Below, in pieces: positions 18,028 to 26,081 of a stretch of DNA of 64,000 nt (its first letter is position 1; the number at the start of each line of letters is the position of its first letter). The translations under genes and the position numbers were made by a program. Below the pieces are notes generated by a model. It was not told the origin of the DNA and made no database searches. It was given only the letters and a program-made list of their open reading frames with translations. Origin of the DNA: Sva-07 sp963793335 (GTDB lineage: Bacteria; Actinomycetota; Acidimicrobiia; Acidimicrobiales; Ilumatobacteraceae); contig CAWBZS010000004.1 in the NCBI GenBank assembly GCA_963793335.1, positions 480,101 to 544,100 on the forward strand, given 5' to 3'.

Positions 18028-18792
18028 TCAGAGGCGGCCGGCGTCGATGACTCGTTGTAGGAACGCCTGAGTGCGTGGCTCGGTCGGCGACTCGAAGATC
18101 TGCGCCGGCGGGCCCTCCTCCAGGATCCGTCCCTGATGGAGGAAGCACACTCGATCGCTGATCTCGCGGGCGAATGCCATCTCGTGGGTGGCGAACAGCA
18201 TCGTCATGCCGTCGGCCTTCAATCCGCGGACCACGTCGAGGACTTCGCCGACCAGTTCCGGGTCCAGGGCAGACGTGATCTCGTCGAGCAGCATCACCTC
18301 GGGGTTCATCGCCAACGACCGGGCGATCGCCACACGTTGTTGCTGGCCACCGGAGAGTTGGTCGGGGTATCCCTCGGCGCGATCGGCCAGTCCGAGGCGG
18401 GTCAGCATCTCGAGCCCCTTGCTGCGGGCGGTGCGCTTGTCGGTGCCGAGCACCTTGCGGGGCCCGATCGCCACGTTGTCGATCACGCTCATGTGCGGAA
18501 AGAGATTGAAGCTCTGGAACACCATCCCGATCCGGCGTCGGATCGGGTCGGGGTCGAGCCCCGGCTCGGCGATGTCGACGCCGTCGAAGAACACCTCACC
18601 GTCGTCGGTCGGCTCCAGCAGGTTGACGCAGCGCAACAGCGTGGATTTCCCCGAACCCGACGCCCCGATCAGGGTGATCACGTCGCCCTCGCTCACGTCG
18701 AGGTCGATGCCGTCGAGCACCACTGCGGGTCCGAACGACTTGCGAACGCCTCGAAGCGACAGTTTCGGCATGGGCTCGTGGAGATCGGTCAT
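18028..18792 (-). CDS. Polar amino-acid ABC transporter ATP-binding protein
   Basis: This is a GlnQ/HisP-type ATPase of 254 residues with Walker A GASGSGKSTLL, Q-loop GMVFQSFNLFPHM, signature LSGGQQQRVAIARSLA, Walker B VMLLDEITSALDPE and H-loop ATHEM. The FQ.FNLFPH sequence is diagnostic of the polar amino-acid uptake family. ATG 18792 overlaps the permease stop (ATGA). It is the last gene of the leftward operon 20568-18028. Confidence 0.93.
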   Translation of the reverse strand: MTDLHEPMPKLSLRGVRKSFGPAVVLDGIDLDVSEGDVITLIGASGSGKSTLLRCVNLLEPTDDGEVFFDGVDIAEPGLDPDPIRRRIGMVFQSFNLFPHMSVIDNVAIGPRKVLGTDKRTARSKGLEMLTRLGLADRAEGYPDQLSGGQQQRVAIARSLAMNPEVMLLDEITSALDPELVGEVLDVVRGLKADGMTMLFATHEMAFAREISDRVCFLHQGRILEEGPPAQIFESPTEPRTQAFLQRVIDAGRL

Positions 18793-19625
18793 GCGATCGC
18801 CGTGGCCCCGGTGCGGGCTCGCTGGCGAGCGAGCGCCCAGTCGGCGAGGCGGGTGCAGGGAATCGTGACCGCGAGGAAGATCAGCGAGGCAGCCACGTAG
18901 GGCGTGAAGTTCGCGAAAGTGGCCGATTGGATGCCGGCACGCCTCAGGATCTCGACCGGTCCGATCAGGCTCACGAGCGCAACGTCCTTCTGCAGCGACA
19001 CGAACGTGTTCATCAGCGGTGGGATCACACGACGAAACGCCTGAGGGAGCACGACGGCCGACATCGTTTGACGACTCGACATGCCAAGCGAACGTGCCGC
19101 CGCCCGTTGGCTTTCGTGCACGCTCTCGATACCGGCGCGGATGATTTCTGCGGTGTAAGCCGAGTACGACAGCACGAGTGTGACCGTGCCCCAGATCAGC
19201 GGGTTGGACCACTCACGAGACAGTCCGAGTCCGGGGACGCCGAAGCCGATCAGGAACACGAGCAGAATCACCGGGATCCCACGGAGGACATCGGTGTAGA
19301 TCACGGCAAAGGCCCGCAGTGGGAAGAGCGCCGGGCTCCGGGTGTTGCGCGCCAGCGCCACCAGGAGCGACAAGATGATGATCAGTGGCGTGGACCACAG
19401 GAAGATCTGGACGTCGAGCCAGAACGCGCTGACGAGTTCGGGGAACGACTCCCGGAAGACATCGCCGTCGAAGAACGCCTGGCGAACTCGATCCCAACCC
19501 GGAGTCAGGGGGACCAGGATCACCACGGCCGCGACGGCGATCACCGTGCTGACTGCGGCGATGGCGTTCGACCGCCGGCGACGAGCGCGCTCGTACTGCT
19601 CGCGCCGGGTCGGTCGATTCGTCAT
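18789..19625 (-). CDS. Polar amino-acid ABC transporter permease
   Basis: This is a HisM/GlnP-type permease of 278 residues with a basic cytoplasmic N-terminus and about five membrane helices. The domain contains VLRGIPVILLVFLIG and the EAA loop ESQRAAARSLGMSSRQTMSAV. One permease gene is present, so a homodimer is likely. It is coupled to the ATPase gene and lies 28 nt downstream of the binding-protein gene. Confidence 0.92.
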   Translation of the reverse strand: MTNRPTRREQYERARRRRSNAIAAVSTVIAVAAVVILVPLTPGWDRVRQAFFDGDVFRESFPELVSAFWLDVQIFLWSTPLIIILSLLVALARNTRSPALFPLRAFAVIYTDVLRGIPVILLVFLIGFGVPGLGLSREWSNPLIWGTVTLVLSYSAYTAEIIRAGIESVHESQRAAARSLGMSSRQTMSAVVLPQAFRRVIPPLMNTFVSLQKDVALVSLIGPVEILRRAGIQSATFANFTPYVAASLIFLAVTIPCTRLADWALARQRARTGATAIA

Positions 19626-19653
19626 GTCGTGAGGTGGCCCGGTACGACGTTGG

Positions 19654-20568
19654 TCACTCGTTGGTGATGACCGGGGCCTCGATGAAGTCCGCGAGCCATT
19701 CGTTGGTGATGGCCTCGAGCTCGCCGTTGTCGGTCAGCGTCGTGATGGCGGCGTCGACGCATCCGGTCAGCGCGCTGTCGAGCGGCAGGACGAAGCCGAA
19801 CCCGTCGGAAGCGGCTGCGTCGTCGAGCTCGAACTGGCCGATGACGCTGCTGCCCTCGATCTCCACTGCGGACACGAACAGCGCGGTCGGGAGGTCGAAC
19901 ACGGCTGCGTCGATCTGGTTCGCTTCGAGCGCTGCCTTTGCGGCGACGTTGTCGTTGTAGACGAAGGGCTCCTCGTTGGGCTGGATCACATCGGTGATGA
20001 AGGTGAGGCTCGTGGTGCCGACCTGGGCGCCCAGCTTGACGTCCTTGAGGTCGGCAATGGTGGTGGCACCCTCAGCGGCGGACCCGTCGAGGGCGACGAT
20101 GGCCTGGTTGGCGTTGAAGTAGGGCAGGGAGAAGTCGATGTTCTCAGCGCGCTCATCGGTGATCGTGAACTGCTGGAGGTTCATGTCGAAGTCCTTCACG
20201 CCGGGCGCAATCGCCTGGTTGAAGTCGGTGCGGACCCAGACGACCGAGTCGCCCTCGTAGCCCATCTCGGCGGCCACGGCCTGCGCGACGGCGGCTTCGA
20301 ACCCTTCGCCCGACTCGGGGGCGTCGTCGACGACCCACGGTTCGAAGGCTGGTTCGCCGGTGGCGATGGTGAGGACACCGTCGTCGATGGTGGCTGCACA
20401 ATCGACCGCAGCGGCTTCGCCGTCGGTGGTGTCAGCGCCGTCGGTGGCTGGGGCCGAGTCGGTGCTGGCCGAATCGCTGCTGTCGTCGTCGCTGCCGCAA
20501 GCGGCCAAGACGAGGGCGCCGACAGCGATCGCCGGAATGATCCGGCGCAGGGCGGGGGAGCGTCGCAT
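19654..20568 (-). CDS. Amino-acid ABC transporter substrate-binding lipoprotein
   Basis: This is a solute-binding protein of family 3 (304 residues). The signal is MRRSPALRRI, a hydrophobic run and lipobox LVLAAC, followed by a Ser/Asp/Thr-rich linker. The body has GFEAAVAQAVAAEMGY and DFDMNLQQFTITDERAENIDF, typical of SBP_bac_3. ATG 20568 has a strong AAGGAG ribosome-binding site. Ligand not identifiable, probably a polar amino acid. Confidence 0.9.
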   Translation of the reverse strand: MRRSPALRRIIPAIAVGALVLAACGSDDDSSDSASTDSAPATDGADTTDGEAAAVDCAATIDDGVLTIATGEPAFEPWVVDDAPESGEGFEAAVAQAVAAEMGYEGDSVVWVRTDFNQAIAPGVKDFDMNLQQFTITDERAENIDFSLPYFNANQAIVALDGSAAEGATTIADLKDVKLGAQVGTTSLTFITDVIQPNEEPFVYNDNVAAKAALEANQIDAAVFDLPTALFVSAVEIEGSSVIGQFELDDAAASDGFGFVLPLDSALTGCVDAAITTLTDNGELEAITNEWLADFIEAPVITNE

Positions 20569-20663
20569 GAGGTTCTCCTTCAGGTTGGGGTGTTCACGCA
20601 AGCAGAGAAACTACTGCCTTGCAGGACGCTGCACTCCGGCTTTGCCGGGTCTACGTTCCGAAT

Positions 20664-21725
20664 GTGAGCCGACGACCGCGGACCGAAGTCCTTCGCGTCG
20701 TCCTCGTCGTGCTCATCGGGGTGTTGCTCGCCGGTGCCGTCTGGCTGCAGCGTGGCGCCATCGACGACGCACTGGCGGAGGTTCGAGGGATGTCGGTGAC
20801 GGTGGTCGCGGCCCTGCTTGGGCTCGCGGTGGTCGAGCGGGTCAGCCGGGCAGACATCGTGAGGCGGTTGCTGGGCACGACGTCGTTCACTCGGGCGCTG
20901 ACCATCCACGACGTCGGGAGCGCAGCAAGCAAAGGGGTGCCGCTCGGCGGTCCGCTCGCGACCGGCCTGCGGTGGTCGATCGCTCGCGATGCAGCGGTAC
21001 CAACCACCACGTTCACCTCGATGCTGGTCGCCTACGGCGTGGCCACCACGTTCGTGACGTGGCTGCTGCCGTTCGGGGTGCTGCTCGTCGAGGTCACGCA
21101 CCGCCCGGCGACATCGACCGATGTCGCAATGCTCGCCGTGTGTTTCGTGGTCGTCGGCTCGTCAGCGTTGTTCTGGGCCGTGGTCCTGCGTTCGGAGCGG
21201 GTCAGCCGATGGGCTGCGAGCGTGCTTCGCTCGTTTGGCACCAGGGTTGGTCGTCGTTGGCCGGTGGTCGGCCGGCATCTCGGCGAGCACGACCTCGGCA
21301 GCGGTTTGTTGGAGGTGCGGGCGTCGTTGCGCTCCGTCGCCGGTCGGCCCGCAGGCCTGATGCTTCGCACGGCGCTCGCGCAGTCGGTCGGTGCGGTGAT
21401 CCTCCTGGTGGCGCTGCGTGGCCTGGGTGCGGGAGCGGAACTGGGCGTCCTCGAGTTCGCCCGCATCTACTTCGTGGTCAGCCTGCTGAGCTCGTTCGTG
21501 CCGGTTCCCGGAGGGATCGGCGTGGTCGAGGCCGGCCTCACCGGCGCGCTGGTGGCGGCCGGTGTGGCGGCGCCGGTGGCCCTCGGCGGCGTGCTCGTGT
21601 TCCGGTTGCTCACCTACGTGCTCCCGATCGTGCTGGGAGCTGCGCTCTACGTGGGCTGGCGGGTGCAGTGCCGGCGGCGGCCTCGGCACGCGGCATCGCA
21701 GCGGCGCATCCGAACGGTGGTCTAG
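20664..21725 (+). CDS. Flippase-like / lysylphosphatidylglycerol synthase TM-domain family membrane protein
   Basis: The 353-residue integral membrane protein has repeated hydrophobic helices. A C-terminal signature VPVPGGIGVVEAGLTGALVAAGV is typical of the UPF0104/LPG_synthase_TM (YbhN-like) family of putative lipid flippases. The PGGIGVVE motif is the strongest evidence. GTG 20664 is a plausible start; the frame is open 15 codons further up. It is divergent from the amino-acid importer. Substrate unknown. Confidence 0.75.
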   Translation: MSRRPRTEVLRVVLVVLIGVLLAGAVWLQRGAIDDALAEVRGMSVTVVAALLGLAVVERVSRADIVRRLLGTTSFTRALTIHDVGSAASKGVPLGGPLATGLRWSIARDAAVPTTTFTSMLVAYGVATTFVTWLLPFGVLLVEVTHRPATSTDVAMLAVCFVVVGSSALFWAVVLRSERVSRWAASVLRSFGTRVGRRWPVVGRHLGEHDLGSGLLEVRASLRSVAGRPAGLMLRTALAQSVGAVILLVALRGLGAGAELGVLEFARIYFVVSLLSSFVPVPGGIGVVEAGLTGALVAAGVAAPVALGGVLVFRLLTYVLPIVLGAALYVGWRVQCRRRPRHAASQRRIRTVV

Positions 21726-21775
21726 CTTCTGCGAAATCGAGCGCGGCGAACGCCGCTCGAGTAGAAGGTTCCACC

Positions 21776-22153
21776 ATGTCGACTCCTCCGCCACCGCCGC
21801 CGTCCTCGCCACCCCCGCCGCCACCCCCGCCGACGCCGCCAGGCGGCGGTTTCGGGCAGCCGTTCGGCGCTGAAGGCTGGCAGTCGCAACCCAGCGGTCC
21901 GAAGCCGCCCAACTATCTGGTCTGGGCGATTCTCACCACCCTGTTCTGCTGCCTCCCGTTCGGGGTGGTCAGCATCGTGTACGCAGCGCAGGTCGACGGC
22001 AACTACAACCGCGGCGACTACGCCGGAGCGCTGGCCTCCTCGGAGAACGCCAAGAAGTGGGCGAGGATCTCGGCGATCGTCGGCGTCGTGGTCGTGGTGC
22101 TCTACTTCGTCTTCGTGGGGCTGGTGTTCGGCAGTCTGGCGGTCTCCGAGTGA
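21776..22153 (+). CDS. CD225/dispanin family small membrane protein
   Basis: The 125-residue protein has a proline-only-type N-terminus (poly-Pro/Ser, then Gly-rich). A two-helix domain with NYLVWAILTTLFCCLPFGVV, SIVYAAQVDG and ALASSENAKKWARISAI follows. This is the CD225 pattern, related to interferon-induced transmembrane proteins, and is common in actinobacteria. The cysteine pair next to the first helix is conserved. It overlaps the following DUF2752 gene by one base, so the two are translationally coupled. Confidence 0.85.
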   Translation: MSTPPPPPPSSPPPPPPPPTPPGGGFGQPFGAEGWQSQPSGPKPPNYLVWAILTTLFCCLPFGVVSIVYAAQVDGNYNRGDYAGALASSENAKKWARISAIVGVVVVVLYFVFVGLVFGSLAVSE

Positions 22154-22644
22154 TGCGTGCGGCTCCAATCGGGGCCGCAGCGGACCATCGTCGGTTCGCG
22201 ACGGTTGCTGTGGCCGCCGCTGGCGCGTCGTGGATCGGTGCCGCGGGTTGGCTCGCGCGCAACCGAGCAACCGCATCGACGCTCCCGGTCGGATGTCCGT
22301 TCAGGGCCGTGACCGGGCTCGACTGCCCGGGCTGCGGATCGACGCGATCGCTGGGCGCGCTGACCCAGCTCGATCTCGGGGCTGCGCTCGACCACAACGT
22401 CGTCGTGCCGTTCGCGCTCGCCTTCGTCCTCGCGTCGTTCGCAGTCTGGACAGCGGCGATCTGGCGGCGCCCGCCGTCGTCCTCTGGTCGCGCGAACGCA
22501 CCGGTCGTGGCCACCGACCTGGTGCGTCGTGCCGACGTGATCGTCGTGATCGGCATCGCGCTGGCGCTGTTCACCGTATTGCGCAACCTGGATGCCGCGA
22601 GCTGGCTCGCCTCCGGGTTGTCCGGCGAAGCATCTCGCGCGTGA
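22153..22644 (+). CDS. DUF2752 family membrane protein
   Basis: The 163-residue protein has about four hydrophobic helices. The family signature CPFRAVTGLDCPGCGSTRS includes the CPxCGxT-like cysteine motif. The function of DUF2752 is unknown; CD225 and DUF2752 genes are frequent neighbours. ATG 22153 shares a base with the preceding stop. The 139-nt gap that follows, before dapA, holds no clear feature. Confidence 0.82.
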   Translation: MRAAPIGAAADHRRFATVAVAAAGASWIGAAGWLARNRATASTLPVGCPFRAVTGLDCPGCGSTRSLGALTQLDLGAALDHNVVVPFALAFVLASFAVWTAAIWRRPPSSSGRANAPVVATDLVRRADVIVVIGIALALFTVLRNLDAASWLASGLSGEASRA

Positions 22645-22783
22645 CGTCGTCCGAACAGTCCGGGCACTGACCCGAACTGACCCAAACGGGCCACGAACTG
22701 GGCACCTGATCGAATAGGTTGCGGAACGTGGAACACGCATCTGACACCCGCTGCTGCCGCGTCACGAACAGCGAGGCTCGCTG

Positions 22784-23673
22784 ATGCCCCGGTTCGGACG
22801 AGTGCTCACCGCCATGGTCACGCCGTTCGGCGACGACGGCGAAGTCGACGTCGACGCCGCCGTCGCGCTCGCCACCTGGCTCGTCGAGCAGGGCAACGAG
22901 GGCCTCGTGATCTCCGGCACCACCGGCGAGTCGCCGACGCTGTCGATCAACGAGAAGCTCACCCTGTTCGAGGCGGTCGCCAACGCAGTCACTGTCCCCG
23001 TGATCGCCGGCACCACGGGGTCGAACACCCGACACGACATCGGTCTCACCGAAGAGGCAGCCGCCTCGGTGTCGCTGGCATTCTCGGCGTCTGCCCGTTC
23101 TACAGTCGGCCGTCACAGGCGGGCCTCGAGGTGCACTTCCGGGCGATCGCAGCGTCGACCGACCTGCCCGTCGTGCTCTACGACATTCCGAAGCGAACGG
23201 GCCGCAAGATCGACGGCACCACGCTGGTGCGCCTCGCCAACGACGTGCCGAACATCATGGCGCTCAAGGACGCCGCCGGAAATCCCGGTGCCACCGCAGC
23301 GGTGTCGGCAAACTGCCCATCGGATTTCGAGGTCTATTCGGGCGACGACTCGATGACCCTGCCGCTGCTGGCCGTCGGCGCGGTCGGCGCGATCGGGGTC
23401 GCCACACACTGGTGCGCTCCCGATCATGTCGAGATGTTCGACGCATGGGAGCGCGGCGACGTCGTCGCCGCCCGCGCGGTCAATGCCCGCCAACTGGAGA
23501 GCTACGAGTTCGAGACCAGCGAGGATGCCCCGAACCCGGTACCGTCGAAGGCCATGTTGAGAATGCTCGGACACGCCGTTGGGGAATGCAGATCACCGAT
23601 GGGGCCGACGCCGCACGGTCTCGAGCGCGACGCTCGCGACGTCTACGACCGTCTGGTCGCCTCCCGTGGGTGA
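22784..23673 (+). pseudogene. dapA: 4-hydroxy-tetrahydrodipicolinate synthase, single-base frameshift
   Basis: DapA condenses pyruvate and aspartate semialdehyde. The first frame (22784 to about 23068) gives MPRFGRVLTAMVTPF and GTTGESPTLS. The second frame carries GILGVCPFYSRPSQAG, VLYDIPKRTGRK (Tyr) and IMALKDAAGN (Schiff-base Lys). The frames join if one G is restored in TCGGTGTC at 23066-23073 (giving ...AASGVAGILGV). The restored length is about 296 residues, and every catalytic motif is present. Either a sequencing/assembly indel or a very recent mutation explains this. It overlaps the RNase J start. Confidence 0.88.
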
Positions 23674-25462
23674 TCGTCGCTCGGACAAGCAGGGCAAGCC
23701 TCGCAAGTCGAAGAAGTCGGGCAAGAACCGCACGGCGGTGTCCGTCCCGTCCGACCCGTCCGTGCCCGTTCGCGTCATCTTCCTGGGCGGCCTCGGCGAG
23801 ATCGGTCGCAACTGCATGGCGATCGAACAGGGCGCTGCGGACGACCCGGATCGCACGATCATCCTCATCGACTGCGGGTTGATGTTCCCCGACGCCAACA
23901 TGCACGGCGTCGACCTGATCCTTCCCGACTTCACCTATCTGCGCGAGAACGCCGAACGCATCGCCGCGCTCGTGCTCACCCACGGCCACGAAGACCATGT
24001 CGGGGCCATCCAGTACCTGCTGCGCGACAACGACGGCATCGGCGATCTGCGAACGGAGCCGTTGCCGATCTACGGTGCTGCGCTCACGCTCGGCCTCGCC
24101 CGCAACCGCATCGAGGAAGCCGGCCTGCTGCCGAAGACCGACATGCGCAAGGTGGCCGATGGCGACAGCGTCAACATCGGTGGCCTCGCCGTCGAGTTCA
24201 TTCCGGTCACGCACTCGGTGCCGCACGCACATGCGATCGCGGTCCACACCTCGCAGGGTGTGGTGCTGCACTCTGGTGACTACAAGATCGATCTCACCCC
24301 CGTCGACGCACGGCGCACCGACCTGGCCCGCATCGGCCAGCTCGCGAAGGATCCGGGCATCAGACTGCTGATGGCCGATTCCACCAACGCCGAGGAGGCC
24401 GGCTATTCGCCGAGCGAAACAAGTGTCGGCGCGGTACTCACCGGACTGTTCGCGTCGCACCGCGATCGTCGCATCGTCACGGCCAGCTTCGCCAGCCATC
24501 TGCATCGGATCCAGCAGATCGCCGATGCCGCCATGGCCGACGGTCGCAAGATCGCCACGCTCGGGCTGAGCATGAAGAAGAACATCCGCCTGGGGCGCGA
24601 GCTCAGGGTGCTCGACATCCCGGAGTCGGCGATCATCGACATCGAGGAGATCGACAAGTACCTACCCGGTCAGATCTGCATCATCTCCACTGGGTCGCAG
24701 GGCGAACCGATGTCGGCGCTCGGACTGATGGCTCGCGGCGAGAATCGATGGCTGAAGCTGGGTGCTCACGACACGGTCGTGCTGTCGAGCCACGCCATCC
24801 CGGGCAATGAGGGCAACGTCAACGCGGTCATCGATGGACTGATCCGCATGGGCGCCGAGGTGGTCCACTCGGGCATCCTCGACGTGCACGCAACCGGCCA
24901 CGCACAGGCCGACGAGATCAAGACGTACCTGTCGATCGTCAACCCCGAGTGGTACGTGCCGATCCACGGCGAGTATCGCCACATGGTCGCCAACGCCAAA
25001 CTCGGCGAGTTGATGGGTGTTCCTGCCGACCGGGTGGTGCTGTGTGAGGACGGCGACGTCCTCGAGCTCGGCGCCGACGCCCTGCGTCCGATCGGTCGTG
25101 TTCCCTCCGGGTACCTGTACGTCGACGGCATCGTCGGCGACGTCGGTCAGGGGGTGCTGCGCGATCGCCAGAAGCTGGCTGAGGAAGGCGTGGTCGTCGT
25201 CGTGGTCACCGTCGACATCCAGACCGGCAAGGTCCTGGTCGGCCCCGAGATCATCACGCGAGGCTGGGTGTACGCGCCTGAGGCCGAAGACCTGCTCGAC
25301 GAGGCCTGCGACACCGTTGCCGACGCGGTCGAGACCTCGCTGGGCAAGGGAATCCGCGACGTCGAAGCACTCGAGCGCGATGTTCGTCGTGCCGCCGGCA
25401 AGTTCGTCAGTGAGCGCACCAAGCGGCGGCCGATGATCGTGCCGGTCGTCATGGAGGCCTGA
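23666..25462 (+). CDS. rnj: Ribonuclease J
   Basis: RNase J is a metallo-beta-lactamase/beta-CASP ribonuclease with endo- and 5'-3' exonuclease activity in mRNA decay and rRNA maturation. The 598-residue protein starts with a basic Lys-rich tail. It has FLGGLGEIGRNCMAIE, the zinc motif LTHGHEDHVGA, VHSGDYKID, beta-CASP TASFASHLHRI and the C-terminal HVHGT-equivalent VHATGHAQ. GTG 23666 overlaps the dapA end by 8 nt. dapA-rnj-ftsK is a conserved actinobacterial order. Confidence 0.94.
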   Translation: MGDRRSDKQGKPRKSKKSGKNRTAVSVPSDPSVPVRVIFLGGLGEIGRNCMAIEQGAADDPDRTIILIDCGLMFPDANMHGVDLILPDFTYLRENAERIAALVLTHGHEDHVGAIQYLLRDNDGIGDLRTEPLPIYGAALTLGLARNRIEEAGLLPKTDMRKVADGDSVNIGGLAVEFIPVTHSVPHAHAIAVHTSQGVVLHSGDYKIDLTPVDARRTDLARIGQLAKDPGIRLLMADSTNAEEAGYSPSETSVGAVLTGLFASHRDRRIVTASFASHLHRIQQIADAAMADGRKIATLGLSMKKNIRLGRELRVLDIPESAIIDIEEIDKYLPGQICIISTGSQGEPMSALGLMARGENRWLKLGAHDTVVLSSHAIPGNEGNVNAVIDGLIRMGAEVVHSGILDVHATGHAQADEIKTYLSIVNPEWYVPIHGEYRHMVANAKLGELMGVPADRVVLCEDGDVLELGADALRPIGRVPSGYLYVDGIVGDVGQGVLRDRQKLAEEGVVVVVVTVDIQTGKVLVGPEIITRGWVYAPEAEDLLDEACDTVADAVETSLGKGIRDVEALERDVRRAAGKFVSERTKRRPMIVPVVMEA

Positions 25463-25465
25463 GTC

Positions 25466-25969
25466 TTGGCCTCCCGTCTGGCGGCTGTCCTGCTCGTCGG
25501 GCTGCTCGCAGCGTGTAGCGGAGGCGACGACGATGCCGATGAATCGGGCGCGACGTTCGCCGCCGACATCGTGCCGGCGATCGAAGCGGTCGAAGCCGAG
25601 CTCGGTGGCGGTCAGGAGTACTTCGAGGTCACGGCGACGTCGGCGTTCACCAACCTCTTCGTCGCCGTCGACGAGGCCACGTCGGCTGTCCCCTACGTGT
25701 TCCTCGACGGAGAGCTGCAGCCGCCCGCACCGGCGCTGACGGGTGCATCGGGGTTCACCTTCGGGGCGTCCGATGTCGAGTTCGATGCCGACTCGATTCT
25801 CGATGCGGTTGCCGAGGAGCTGCCCGAGGCCACGATCGAGGCGCTCAGCATCGAGGGCACCTCGGAAGGTGGGGCACGGTACGTGGTCGCTGCGGTGTCC
25901 GCCCAGGGTGGTGTGCTGGCGATCACCGTCAGCCCCGACGGCACCGTCCTCGAAGTCGATCCGCTCTGA
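25466..25969 (+). CDS. Small secreted lipoprotein, unknown function
   Basis: The 167-residue protein has a short signal peptide and lipobox GLLAAC at about residues 12-17, then an Asp/Glu-rich mature part. The pattern AVEAELGGGQEYFEVTATSAFTN is not assigned to a family I recognise. TTG 25466 has GGAGG 11 nt upstream, inside the rnj end, so it is coupled to rnj. The gene ends two bases before a perfect 49-bp palindrome. Confidence 0.65.
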   Translation: MASRLAAVLLVGLLAACSGGDDDADESGATFAADIVPAIEAVEAELGGGQEYFEVTATSAFTNLFVAVDEATSAVPYVFLDGELQPPAPALTGASGFTFGASDVEFDADSILDAVAEELPEATIEALSIEGTSEGGARYVVAAVSAQGGVLAITVSPDGTVLEVDPL

Positions 25970-25971
25970 GC

Positions 25972-26020
25972 GTTCTCGTGAACTCGTGCGGGAATAGTTC
26001 CCGCACGAGTTCACGAGAAC
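25972..26020. terminator. Perfect 49-nt inverted repeat (23-bp stem) between the rnj unit and ftsK
   Basis: The arms are exactly complementary over 23 bp around a TAG loop. The left arm begins GTTCTCGTGAACTCGTGCGG and the right arm ends in its complement. It starts two bases after a stop codon. It is much longer than a normal terminator stem, and its base (CTCGTGA/TCACGAG) recurs in the hairpin after ftsK. Confidence 0.7.
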
Positions 26021-26081
26021 CGAGGTCGAAGTGGGGGGTCGCAGCGCTCCGTGACACCCCCTTGGTACGTTGTTCGTTGTC

